DNA of 56,030 nucleotides from positions 1-56,030 of the IMG/VR virus record IMGVR_UViG_3300030380_002075; one strand, 5' to 3'. Below are positions 17,446 through 26,063 of the stretch, in pieces. This stretch comes from a virus. The notes beneath the pieces were generated by a model. The model made no database searches and was not told the DNA's origin. It was given only the letters and a program-made list of their open reading frames with translations. Made by a program: the position numbers and the translations under genes. Each line of letters begins with the position of its first letter. Position 1 is the stretch's first letter.

Positions 17446-19247
17446 GACATCATTTGTCCTTTGTTTTCGAGATTACGCATCATTGAATACATATTGTTGA
17501 TACCCCGCGTCATATTGCCATTACCGAGTCCCTTGACCGCTTTCTTTGTCATTACAAACTCACCGGGCATCAACAGAGCGCGGACGCTGTCCTCGTCGGG
17601 TACACCTTCGTTAGGCATGATTCCGCCAGTTCGACGTGGGAAAACTTGTCCACCGTCCTCCGCGTACATTTCTGGTCGCACAAATGGATTACGCATTTGT
17701 GGAGGTAAAGAAGGGGGAGAGAAAGGACCGTAGTTGGTGCCTACCGTAAACGGGCCTTGTGCAAGAGAGGGTGTTCTTGCTTCTGGAGACAGCCTATATT
17801 GCTCCGGATTCTCTGCCAAAAGGTCTGCCCCTGTGCGCTCATTGACAAGGTTTGGCTCTTCTACGGGAGTCGGTTCAAAGAAACCACCCAACGCGGCGGC
17901 ACCTGTGCCTGCTACGGCTAGTGGTCCGTAACGCTCTATAAAGCCCGGAGTTGCTTTTGCAACATTTTCTTGAGCTATTTTAAGAGCAACATCGTCAGTA
18001 TATCCTAGCCCTTTTAATCGAGTTACTTCTGCCTCAAGACCGGGAACAGTGTCTGGAACACGAGGATCAAAAAAGTCTAGTACGTTTTGCCCAGTTTCTT
18101 TTAATGAATCTACAAAACCAGAACTAGCCTCGGCGGTGCCTACAGGAACTAGGTTACCTCCTGCATCCAACGTCAGTCCTGCACCGGGATCAACTACAGG
18201 GGTTGCTCCTGCACCCGAAGCGTAAGCCGCCGAAGTATCTACATAACCGGGGGCCCCTTTAGCAAATTGCTCGACTCCTGTTAAATCTCCAGTAGGAGCC
18301 ATAACAAGCTCGCCCGCGCTGTTTAACTTCATGTTTGCGCCGGGATCGACAGCGGTAGGAGAGTAAGTAACGTCTGTCGCTGACGCAATTTCTTGTCCCG
18401 GCGTGACCGGAACGTCTGAAGATGCCACATTCTGTATAGTTTCTGCCGCAGGTGTTTGATAAGCCGTACCACCTTCGGCAGTTGGACCTTGCGACATATT
18501 TTTCATAGAGAACCCTGAAAAGTCCCCAGTTGCCGCTTTTCCAATGCTTTCGATACCTGCCGAAACATTGCCGAGTTTAGCGGCATTTTTCATACCGCCC
18601 ATAAAAGTACCACCACTAAATTTAGACGAAAGACCCGCAGAAACAGCGCCCATTGCTCCCGCAGTCAGAGCAGATTTTAAAGCGTCCTTTATGTTGCCGC
18701 CTTGTATGAGAGTTCCAATCCCTGAACCAAAAGCGGCACCATACATGGGACCAAAAGCGGCAGTTCCTACAACAGTAAGCACTGCCGGAGCAATCTTCTT
18801 AAGTACCTTGCCGACCTTACTAACTGCTTTACTTACGCTTTTACCAATCTTGGAAACAGCCCGTCGAATTGATTTGAAGAAAAACTCAGGCAATCCGGTG
18901 TCCGGGTTGATTGAGTTCTCACCAGAACCAACGACGTACCGCTCGGGGTTCTCAATGCCCATCTCGCGAAGGTGCCCAAAAATAGACTCTTTGAGTTCTG
19001 GATTACCTTCGATCAAGGCCCGTGGTACGAGAAGCTCGCCTGTCTCAACGTGCGCTACTTTATCGTCGCCATAACGACCATAAGAAGCCATGCGCTTCGC
19101 AACATCTTCAAAGTTAGCAATACCCGCAGACCCAAACGCCTCTTTCGCTTCTTCTTTTTCAAGGTCTGCGATTTCTTCGGCGGTCATTATAAAATCGGCA
19201 ATCCCGCCGGCTGGTACTTCTTCTTCTATCAGTTGCGCTTGTGCCAT
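17442..19247 (-). CDS. Membrane-active-looking virion protein with Lys-rich helix and glycine zipper
   Basis: A 601-aa protein. Residues about 125-155 form a basic amphipathic helix (RRAVSKIGKSVSKAVSKVGK), directly followed by a hydrophobic Gly/Ala zipper (VVGTAAFGPMYGAAFGSGIG). This is a typical membrane-inserting arrangement. The C-terminus has YAEDGG, PNEGVPDEDSVRALLMPGEF and a Met/Asn-rich tail seen in other marine phage virion proteins. It is probably ejected or tail-associated. Its lysine-rich helix makes it a possible substrate of the HlyC-like enzyme (inference). Confidence 0.7.
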   Translation of the reverse strand: MAQAQLIEEEVPAGGIADFIMTAEEIADLEKEEAKEAFGSAGIANFEDVAKRMASYGRYGDDKVAHVETGELLVPRALIEGNPELKESIFGHLREMGIENPERYVVGSGENSINPDTGLPEFFFKSIRRAVSKIGKSVSKAVSKVGKVLKKIAPAVLTVVGTAAFGPMYGAAFGSGIGTLIQGGNIKDALKSALTAGAMGAVSAGLSSKFSGGTFMGGMKNAAKLGNVSAGIESIGKAATGDFSGFSMKNMSQGPTAEGGTAYQTPAAETIQNVASSDVPVTPGQEIASATDVTYSPTAVDPGANMKLNSAGELVMAPTGDLTGVEQFAKGAPGYVDTSAAYASGAGATPVVDPGAGLTLDAGGNLVPVGTAEASSGFVDSLKETGQNVLDFFDPRVPDTVPGLEAEVTRLKGLGYTDDVALKIAQENVAKATPGFIERYGPLAVAGTGAAALGGFFEPTPVEEPNLVNERTGADLLAENPEQYRLSPEARTPSLAQGPFTVGTNYGPFSPPSLPPQMRNPFVRPEMYAEDGGQVFPRRTGGIMPNEGVPDEDSVRALLMPGEFVMTKKAVKGLGNGNMTRGINNMYSMMRNLENKGQMMS

Positions 19248-19432
19248 TATTGAGTAGCTCCGCTTGCACTAGGTACTGTTACTTCAATCATTGTACTGCG
19301 TTTCTCAGATCCGGTCCAAGAATTACCGCATTCTGGACATTTACCTTCAGGATAGCTTGCTATCTCTTCAGGAGTGTTTACCTCGTTCGGACATGACGCA
19401 CAATGAACAGTGTCTTCAGCTTTTGCAGTCAT
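19247..19432 (-). CDS. Small zinc-ribbon protein
   Basis: A 61-aa protein with two CxxC knuckles (HCASC and KCPEC, about 18 residues apart), a zinc-ribbon signature. The following CGNSW segment resembles rubredoxin-like ribbons. It is packed between virion genes with short overlaps at both ends. Its role is unknown; it may stabilise or chaperone a virion protein. Confidence 0.7.
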   Translation of the reverse strand: MTAKAEDTVHCASCPNEVNTPEEIASYPEGKCPECGNSWTGSEKRSTMIEVTVPSASGATQ

Positions 19433-19728
19433 TCTATACTCACCTCTACTTGACCTAAATTAGTTGTTGCTCCGACACCTGCTACATGTGGTCGGTTTGC
19501 CTGACTTATCTTTAGTATACCGTCTACCTCAAAAACTGCTCCCACTTCAAGTCCTACGTCGTTACCTTCTTGTAAAGTAGTAAGTGTAAGGTTCGTGTGC
19601 CGCGTTTCGCCGGGGTTTTGTACTTGCTCAAGAAAGATGGAAAAGGCTCGAACAATCTGATCCTGATACTCTTGGTTGTAGCTGACCGGAGCTTGCGGAA
19701 AGAACGGGCGTATTAAACCTCTGCTCAT
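19429..19728 (-). CDS. Small structural-region hypothetical protein
   Basis: A 99-aa protein with predicted beta strands in its C-terminal half (GLEVGAVFEVDGILKISQ). The type often occurs next to the gp10-like tail hub in uncultured marine podoviruses. It overlaps both neighbours by 4 nt. A tail or hub accessory role is inferred from position only. Confidence 0.65.
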   Translation of the reverse strand: MSRGLIRPFFPQAPVSYNQEYQDQIVRAFSIFLEQVQNPGETRHTNLTLTTLQEGNDVGLEVGAVFEVDGILKISQANRPHVAGVGATTNLGQVEVSIE

Positions 19729-21290
19729 CGACTACCGTCCGGTCGAATATCTACACGCGGAGAACCTAACCGCCACCCCGTACCTGTAGCCGTAGACTCT
19801 ACACGCAAAGCAAACGACCGACCCCGTAGACGGACATGGGCTTGATTGGTAAATAGCTCTATGGGAACTGACGCCGATTGAGTCACAGTTGAATCGTCTG
19901 TATTTGAGTAAGTCGCTCCCGGAAAGTTACGCGCTTTTAGAGTAAAGACCGCAGAAGGCGCGTCCGTGCTTGAATTACGGAAAGTAATATCCGGTATCAA
20001 ACGCCGCAAAAATACAAAATCGTTTCCATCCTGAATGTCTTGTTGACTTGATTCAATAAAGGCAGTGATGCCTGTTTGAGGTGTCGTGGACCCATCATCA
20101 AAACCATCTTCATGAAAGAACAAATGCCCTGTTGAAGACGCCGCGATAGGATTAGATCTAATTCCTCTATCAACCCATGCGGTTCTTTCTAAGTTTCCGA
20201 TATACCATATCTTTTGTTCATAGTTGTAAATGACATATCGGTCTATTTCAGTAGCGGTGCTAGACGGGTAGAACCACCATACTTCACCAAAAGAACTGTT
20301 TATAGCTGTAAAAACTTTTTCTTTTTGCAACAAGTTAAAATCACTGAACACGTAATCTAAAACGGTGCAAGGTAATTTTTGCACGGCTCCCGTGTAGATG
20401 TAGAAGTCCTGTTCTCCCATCCAAAATACAATATCGTCTACAGCGATAGCGGCGTTTGGAGCTATAATTGTTGTATTTTCAGAAAGAATACCTAGCCCAA
20501 AAGTAAAGGGTGGCCCTAAGAACTGCATTGCGTGTAAAGAAACATCGGTAAAAACTAACATCTGTTGTTTTGTTTCTACCGCCGTAACGATTTCAGAACC
20601 CGAGGATATTCGCAGATCCCCGGCAGTGTTTGTGGCAGTTGGTAACCACGTTGTAGGAGTTTCTTGATCTGAAAAACGTATTAACAAAGGATCTACTGTT
20701 CCGATACTACCAATAGCATCACACCCAAAAGCGATGACATGCCGATCTCTGTCTGAGACAAGCACCTTTTTTGCAACTTGAGGCGTCGCTGAATCTGCGC
20801 CGGCTAAAGAATGAAGTGGAATTGCCCGAGAAGAAACTCCGTCAGTCCTATCCCAATAAAAAATACCACCGTTACGAATGTTAATAATTAAGTCTTCACC
20901 AAAATTATCATGAGACCAAAGCCTTAAAACGTCGCTGGTTGCAAGTGAGGTGCTGGCAGAGCCCCATGTCCCACGACCCCACGTTCCGGCTCCCCATCCA
21001 TTTCCCGGAACAACCGTGTCTAAGCCGGGATTGACTTGAAACTCTGCAATGATTGCAGAGCCCCCACCCGCGGAAACAGTGGAACTAGCTGTAGTGCTTA
21101 CTGTAATAGTAAAACTACTGGAGGTTACGTTTGAAACTTCATGCTCTTTGTTAAGGTCAGACGCAGGAACACCACCAACCGCTGTTGCTCCAGAAAAGCT
21201 AACGTAAGCAGTATTTATCGCACCGTGATTAGCAATGTTAACCGTAACGGTGGTAGAGCCGGAGGTCGTTGCAAAACAGTTTATAGGCAT
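19725..21290 (-). CDS. Tail hub/DNA-stabilisation protein, C-terminal part (split gene)
   Basis: A 521-aa beta-rich protein. It carries the WGAGTWGRGTWG turn-rich segment and repeated aromatic blades (LRLWSHDNFGEDLIINIR, IVFWMGEQDFYIYTG), typical of the beta-propeller, gp10-like tail proteins of marine podoviruses. In relatives I recall, the N-terminal FNPGIVKETT domain is in the same chain. Here it is encoded by the preceding gene (21299-21799). This part has its own ATG with AGGAG 5 nt upstream, so it is translated separately. Confidence 0.75.
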   Translation of the reverse strand: MPINCFATTSGSTTVTVNIANHGAINTAYVSFSGATAVGGVPASDLNKEHEVSNVTSSSFTITVSTTASSTVSAGGGSAIIAEFQVNPGLDTVVPGNGWGAGTWGRGTWGSASTSLATSDVLRLWSHDNFGEDLIINIRNGGIFYWDRTDGVSSRAIPLHSLAGADSATPQVAKKVLVSDRDRHVIAFGCDAIGSIGTVDPLLIRFSDQETPTTWLPTATNTAGDLRISSGSEIVTAVETKQQMLVFTDVSLHAMQFLGPPFTFGLGILSENTTIIAPNAAIAVDDIVFWMGEQDFYIYTGAVQKLPCTVLDYVFSDFNLLQKEKVFTAINSSFGEVWWFYPSSTATEIDRYVIYNYEQKIWYIGNLERTAWVDRGIRSNPIAASSTGHLFFHEDGFDDGSTTPQTGITAFIESSQQDIQDGNDFVFLRRLIPDITFRNSSTDAPSAVFTLKARNFPGATYSNTDDSTVTQSASVPIELFTNQAHVRLRGRSFALRVESTATGTGWRLGSPRVDIRPDGSR

Positions 21291-21298
21291 TTTTACTC

Positions 21299-21799
21299 CT
21301 AAACATTAACGTTTACATTACCACCGTTAACAACACTAACGGTAACAGAGCCTACGACTCCAAAGGCAAGTAAGTCTGATTCCAAAACTTCGACAGAGCC
21401 GACCTGACCTGTCGCTCTAACGCCCGTGTCTAGAGTTTCTTCTATGGAGTTAACATTTCCTACTGCACCTGTTGCAGAGACACCGTTACTGCTTAAATCA
21501 ACCGAACAAAAAATAGCTCGGACAGGATTAATGTCAGCGAAGCCTCCGCCCTCTTCAATATAGTATTTAAGGTTCGTCCCCACACCTAAAAAACTTGAAC
21601 CATCCAAAGCGACCCACGGGTGTAAAGCACGAGCCGTTCCTTCAAACTGAGAACTAGAAACTTTTGTCCAGCCGCCTATTTTTTCCGGATACCCTTGTCT
21701 AAACCGAACCTTGTCACAATCAAACCATCCACCCTCATTAGAATAAGAAGTCGTCTCTTTTACAATTCCGGGATTAAACTGTAGCTTAGTTAAAGGCAT
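21299..21799 (-). CDS. Tail hub protein, N-terminal part with inserted 'ATG.VG' repeats
   Basis: A 166-aa protein. Residues 1-95 (FNPGIVKETTSYSNEGGWFD ... GFADINPVRA) match the N-terminus of gp10-like tail proteins. After residue 95 the expected continuation is missing. Instead residues about 104-155 hold degenerate repeats (GVSATGAVGNV, GVRATGQVGSVEV, FGVVGSVTVS) like those of the 1,088-aa fibre at 26064-29330. A stop follows, and the expected sequence resumes 8 bp later in the next gene (MPINCFATTSGS). This looks like a repeat module inserted into, and splitting, one ancestral gene. Confidence 0.75.
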   Translation of the reverse strand: MPLTKLQFNPGIVKETTSYSNEGGWFDCDKVRFRQGYPEKIGGWTKVSSSQFEGTARALHPWVALDGSSFLGVGTNLKYYIEEGGGFADINPVRAIFCSVDLSSNGVSATGAVGNVNSIEETLDTGVRATGQVGSVEVLESDLLAFGVVGSVTVSVVNGGNVNVNV

Positions 21800-22359
21800 C
21801 AGATTTCATCAGGCCAATCATTGATCGGCGCATTACCTGTTGAATTCCCACTGCCGTCAACAGGCACATCATACAGAGCCACAAACTTTGCATGAGTGTC
21901 GCAAGCGGTTATGGCATCTTCGATAGTTTTGCTTTTAGTGCGGACAGCCGTTCTGTAAGTCGAGACTGTAGTTGGTATGGCGGTTCCTGCCTCTGCTTTT
22001 CGCGTAACATACCAATCAGTTTTCTGTAACAAACCTCCCGCTATTTGTTTCGTTCTGGCGATAGCAACTGATTTAAGTCCAAGAATGACAACTTGGTTGC
22101 CATCTTCATCTTTTAGCTTATTACCGCTTTCATCTGTAGCATCTTCGTCGTCTATCTTTCTTTCGATTAGATTCTTTTCTTCTGAGTCCCACCCGTGATA
22201 AAACCTATTGTCCCAAGTCTTTGGGTCAGATACATAAGTTAAACCCGCGGCTTTCTTTTCTGTGTCCGTCATTCTCGCCCACAAAGAAGAGTATTGAGTG
22301 CCATCAGACCCGACCCACGACCGTCCCTCTCGTATTATTTTGTTACCTAACTTCCACAT
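21799..22359 (-). CDS. Tail-fibre-associated protein (assembly-chaperone-like)
   Basis: A 186-aa protein. The segment QIAGGLLQKTDWYVTRKAE followed by VSTYRTAVRTK is typical of phage tail-fibre assembly/DUF4376-like C-terminal domains, in which a helical KTDWYV module packs on the fibre. The N-terminal half is charged and polar. It lies between fibre genes. Whether it is a virion part or a chaperone cannot be told from the sequence. Confidence 0.65.
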   Translation of the reverse strand: MWKLGNKIIREGRSWVGSDGTQYSSLWARMTDTEKKAAGLTYVSDPKTWDNRFYHGWDSEEKNLIERKIDDEDATDESGNKLKDEDGNQVVILGLKSVAIARTKQIAGGLLQKTDWYVTRKAEAGTAIPTTVSTYRTAVRTKSKTIEDAITACDTHAKFVALYDVPVDGSGNSTGNAPINDWPDEI

Positions 22360-22368
22360 AAAACTCTC

Positions 22369-24834
22369 CTATCTTGCGTTAGAGTACTTTAGAGGTTGAT
22401 CTGCAAACGCCATATAAATATATCTTTCGCCATCGTGGTTCCAGTTACCTACGTTGCCCTTTACCTTGAATCCGTTCGATAATAAATTTGGTCCACTTGA
22501 ATTGGTAGATTGCTCAAGAGATTCATTTGCTTCCAAAACTTCATTTGCTATGTTGTCTGGACTTCTAGCGTTATCAAAAATACTCCAATCCGTTGAACTA
22601 TCGTTGCTTTTAATCATAACAAAAGCGGGTCTAAATCCCGTGAATACAAACGTGCCGTCTGTCGCACCATTACCAACATAGTGGGAAAATTTACTAAATC
22701 CATCTACGCTATGAAAAACATACGCGATGTGGTCTTTGTTGTTTGTGTTCGAGAAAGAACCAATGGTCATAACTTGGTTGGTTGGCTCTGTCGAATTGAA
22801 AGCGTCGCTATTAGAGCTTACATCGCCGTTGGTAAACTGAAGACGGTCACTAAAACCATTTGGATTACCAGCATGACCAATTATCCAATTAACACTCACA
22901 TCAATACTTTTATAGATAATCATCTCAGGCTTTTGAGAAAGCCCGTGTGCCACCGTGACGACAGAACCTGTTGCTGTCCATTTAACTATACTAAACCCAC
23001 TTTCAGTGTTTGCTGAAATCCTTGTTGCCGCAAGCGTTCCTGCAAGTGCAGAACCTAAATTTGCGCCGTCAATCTTCACACTCCCTGCCGTTGGTGTTGC
23101 CCCTACTCCTGCGGAGTTATCGGCAGTCGGTGCGCCACCTGCTTTCCACGTCCATGCGACGTAATCATTTGCGGTCGTCCCTTTATTGACTAAACCGCGA
23201 GGATTCGATCCAGAGCTTCCCCCTGCGACCGTAAAACCATCAGAGGTGAACGCGGATAACACACCGTTACTATTTCCTTCTGCGTCAGGTCTGTTAGAGC
23301 CTATAGCCGTATTGGTAGACCCTGCTGTGGCTGTTCCCCGAAGCACGTCAAACCACGCATGTGAAATATTTGTGGTTACATCTTTTATCCACACCCAATC
23401 TGGCTGAAATTCCAAACCTGTGACCGACAGTGTTCCATTGTTTGGTGTGTATAGGATTGGGTCCATATATTGATCTGGTGTTTCATCAACATTTGGATCA
23501 ATCGCAGGATTTGGAAGGTCAGCCGTAGAAAGTTTTTTAGTAAAACCGCTAGGAACTGTTCCTGAACCATCCGTGCCATTAAATGCTTTCGTACCAAAGT
23601 TAAAAGTTACAATAGAGCTAGCAGATGAATTTGTATCTGTGACAAATGGAAATAAATCACCACTGTCCAACGAAAAGTCAATGTTAATAGAGCCTTGCGA
23701 TGTCCCATTCTTAAAAAACTCGACATCTGGCGTATCCGAATCTACTGCCACTCCTATAATATTTCCGCTCGTAAAACTAGCGAATGGAGCACTTGAAGAG
23801 ACCGTTGTGTTTGTAACACTATCTCCATTAGATCGATAAGCAAATCTTCGGAATGTACTCCCATCTCGCCTCACGGCTAACCCTAATTCAGTCGAATTTG
23901 TCGTCCCTGCGGTGATCTCAAAATAATATTTACCGCTTGTTGGTATAGCAAAAGTTCCATAAGTAATCGTCTTGGCAGTGCCTGTATCAACAACTAGATT
24001 ACCATCTGACAAGGTTCCGGGTGTCGCTCCATCGGAATGTCCGATTGGATTCATCACACAAAAATTATCCGTCGGGCTGTCAGAAGTTACAGAGTCCGCA
24101 GTGAAAGCGATGGTCGAACCATCTACGAAGTTGTTTCCGTTGCCAGAAGAGTCGGCCCCAATATTTGAAGTATCTGAAAAAGTCAGGTGAAACCCGTTGT
24201 CCCCAAAATCAGATGTTGAGATTGATGTCTCTTTAGGTATCCATATATCGTTTTTAGTCTCCGCAAAAGAACTGGGCGTCAAAGCCTGTCCGTCAACTAA
24301 ATACATCTCTGCGAGATAGCCGTCAAAATCAAAGTTCTCATTGACGGAATAGTTACCAATGTGATGTACTACAGCACTGTTAAGTGCAATCCCTTCATTT
24401 ATATTGGGGCGAGTCGGTGACGGATTAAAATCGGTTATTTCTGTACCGTTGACATATAATCTAGCTCGAAGTGTATCTGTACCGTTCGCTGAATCAAACA
24501 CGAAGACAATGTGATACCAACTTCCTGTGTCTTTGAACGTCCTAGCAGTTTCCATTTCGAGAGCGTTATTGCCTCTGATTTTTATAGTGTCGTCAGATTG
24601 AAACTGTATGTAACTAGCCCCACTAGTCCCCGCTGATATAATCATCTGAGAACCGCCCAAATTTGCTCTTTTGATCCACATTGAAATCGTGAACTTTTTA
24701 TTATTGGTGGGCGTACCCAGCGTTTTTTCTAGATAGGGGTTATCATTATCGTTGAATATTAACGACTGATCTATGGAATGCGGATAAAACCCCGTCGATA
24801 CTTCGCCTGACCCTACACCTTGAATAATGCTCAT
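22369..24834 (-). CDS. Large tail fibre with LamG-like and SPRY-like domains
   Basis: An 821-aa beta-rich adhesin. Residues about 25-190 form a concanavalin/LamG-like domain (KKFTISMWIKRANLGG ... FDGYLAEMYLVDGQALT). Residues about 290-420 look SPRY-like (GKYYFEITAG, IGVAVDSDTPDVEFFKNG). The C-terminal half carries the LEFQPDWVWIKD and YVAWTWKAGG modules common in marine phage fibres (DUF7483-like). It probably binds surface glycans and sets host range. Domain names are from motif recognition only. Confidence 0.8.
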   Translation of the reverse strand: MSIIQGVGSGEVSTGFYPHSIDQSLIFNDNDNPYLEKTLGTPTNNKKFTISMWIKRANLGGSQMIISAGTSGASYIQFQSDDTIKIRGNNALEMETARTFKDTGSWYHIVFVFDSANGTDTLRARLYVNGTEITDFNPSPTRPNINEGIALNSAVVHHIGNYSVNENFDFDGYLAEMYLVDGQALTPSSFAETKNDIWIPKETSISTSDFGDNGFHLTFSDTSNIGADSSGNGNNFVDGSTIAFTADSVTSDSPTDNFCVMNPIGHSDGATPGTLSDGNLVVDTGTAKTITYGTFAIPTSGKYYFEITAGTTNSTELGLAVRRDGSTFRRFAYRSNGDSVTNTTVSSSAPFASFTSGNIIGVAVDSDTPDVEFFKNGTSQGSINIDFSLDSGDLFPFVTDTNSSASSIVTFNFGTKAFNGTDGSGTVPSGFTKKLSTADLPNPAIDPNVDETPDQYMDPILYTPNNGTLSVTGLEFQPDWVWIKDVTTNISHAWFDVLRGTATAGSTNTAIGSNRPDAEGNSNGVLSAFTSDGFTVAGGSSGSNPRGLVNKGTTANDYVAWTWKAGGAPTADNSAGVGATPTAGSVKIDGANLGSALAGTLAATRISANTESGFSIVKWTATGSVVTVAHGLSQKPEMIIYKSIDVSVNWIIGHAGNPNGFSDRLQFTNGDVSSNSDAFNSTEPTNQVMTIGSFSNTNNKDHIAYVFHSVDGFSKFSHYVGNGATDGTFVFTGFRPAFVMIKSNDSSTDWSIFDNARSPDNIANEVLEANESLEQSTNSSGPNLLSNGFKVKGNVGNWNHDGERYIYMAFADQPLKYSNAR

Positions 24835-24843
24835 AGCTTATCC

Positions 24844-26052
24844 CTACGTTAATGCGCCAGAAACACCAACCAGTACAGAATTATCGCCACTAGATGCCGT
24901 GACAAAGTATGTAAGGAAGTACGTTCCCGTAACAGCTAGTGCGGCAAATCCCGTCGCGCTCATGCCCACAATGGCATTGAGGTTGACAGTATGGCCTCCA
25001 CTCTGAATAAACTTGATACAACCTGACTGCCCGACCGACACGTTTGAGAAGTTCATTGTCACAGTTCCTGCTGTTGTGGTTGTAAAATTATTTCCTACAG
25101 ACAAATCATAAACAGCATTATCAGCGGCGGTGAGGGTGCTTCCAACTGCCCGCCCTACAACTGTTACATCATCGTTTATGGTTAAAACGGTTGTACCGGT
25201 TGCGATTGAGGCAACAGTTGCATCTGCATCGTTTTTAATCGTCACATCGGTAGACGATCCCTGACCTGTCAGAATTAAGCCTTCAGAAGAAGTAAAACCA
25301 ATAGCGGCGTTATCCCCTGCTGAAGTGTCACCGTCTGGTTCAAAAGTCGAGGCAGTTGCAACACCTACGATGTCCACATTGGTGGTCCCTGTTGGGATCA
25401 CCAAAACATCTGCGTCAGCGTCGTTCTTAATCGTTACATCATTAGTAGAACCTTGACCCGTAAGGATTAGACCTTCGGTAGAAGTGAAACCAATGGCCGC
25501 ATCATCCCCTGAAGATGTATCTCCTGTAACGTTTAGTGTTCCGGAAGCAGTTATGTCAGAGCCAGTTATGTTGCCAGTGACGCTAAGTTTAGTGGCCGCT
25601 AAATCTGCGAAGACGTCTGTAACAGTCGCGCCACTGCCCGTGCCGCTAAACTTTAATAATACATCTTTACCGTTTTCAATTTGAAAATCGTTAGATGAGT
25701 TGTAGGTGCCTTGAAAAACAATGACTGCTCTGCTACCAGACAAGCTGTTTCGCATGTGAACTATTTTTTCAGCATCGTTAGGAGTTAGCTGTACAAAAGC
25801 AGTGCCACCTAAATCTCCCCCATCGTTAAATTCAATAAATTTGTTTCTACCGGTTGAAGAAGAACCATCAGTAATAGGAAGAGCCGTCGGAGAACCGGAG
25901 CTACCCGCACTAGACAAGGTAACTGTGAGAATACCGTTAACTGCTTCATCAATTATATCTAGGTTGGTGTTAGTGGTTGTTCCCCACGTTCCCGATTGTT
26001 CCCCGGTAGCAATCTTTTCAATACCGAGGTTAGTTGTATAGGTGCTAGGCAT
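24844..26052 (-). CDS. Tail fibre protein with internal duplication
   Basis: A 402-aa beta-rich, Thr/Ser/Gly-rich protein. It begins with the MPSTYTTNLGIEKIATGEQS element common at fibre N-termini. A block of about 45 residues occurs twice, near residues 180 and 245 (SGDDAAIGFTSTEGLILTGQ and AGDNAAIGFTSSEGLILTGQ), each followed by DVTIKNDADA. The C-terminal Gly/Thr-rich region ends in VLVGVSGALT. It is probably a trimeric fibre or fibre connector in the tail-fibre cluster. Confidence 0.75.
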   Translation of the reverse strand: MPSTYTTNLGIEKIATGEQSGTWGTTTNTNLDIIDEAVNGILTVTLSSAGSSGSPTALPITDGSSSTGRNKFIEFNDGGDLGGTAFVQLTPNDAEKIVHMRNSLSGSRAVIVFQGTYNSSNDFQIENGKDVLLKFSGTGSGATVTDVFADLAATKLSVTGNITGSDITASGTLNVTGDTSSGDDAAIGFTSTEGLILTGQGSTNDVTIKNDADADVLVIPTGTTNVDIVGVATASTFEPDGDTSAGDNAAIGFTSSEGLILTGQGSSTDVTIKNDADATVASIATGTTVLTINDDVTVVGRAVGSTLTAADNAVYDLSVGNNFTTTTAGTVTMNFSNVSVGQSGCIKFIQSGGHTVNLNAIVGMSATGFAALAVTGTYFLTYFVTASSGDNSVLVGVSGALT

Positions 26053-26063
26053 CGTAAAATCCT

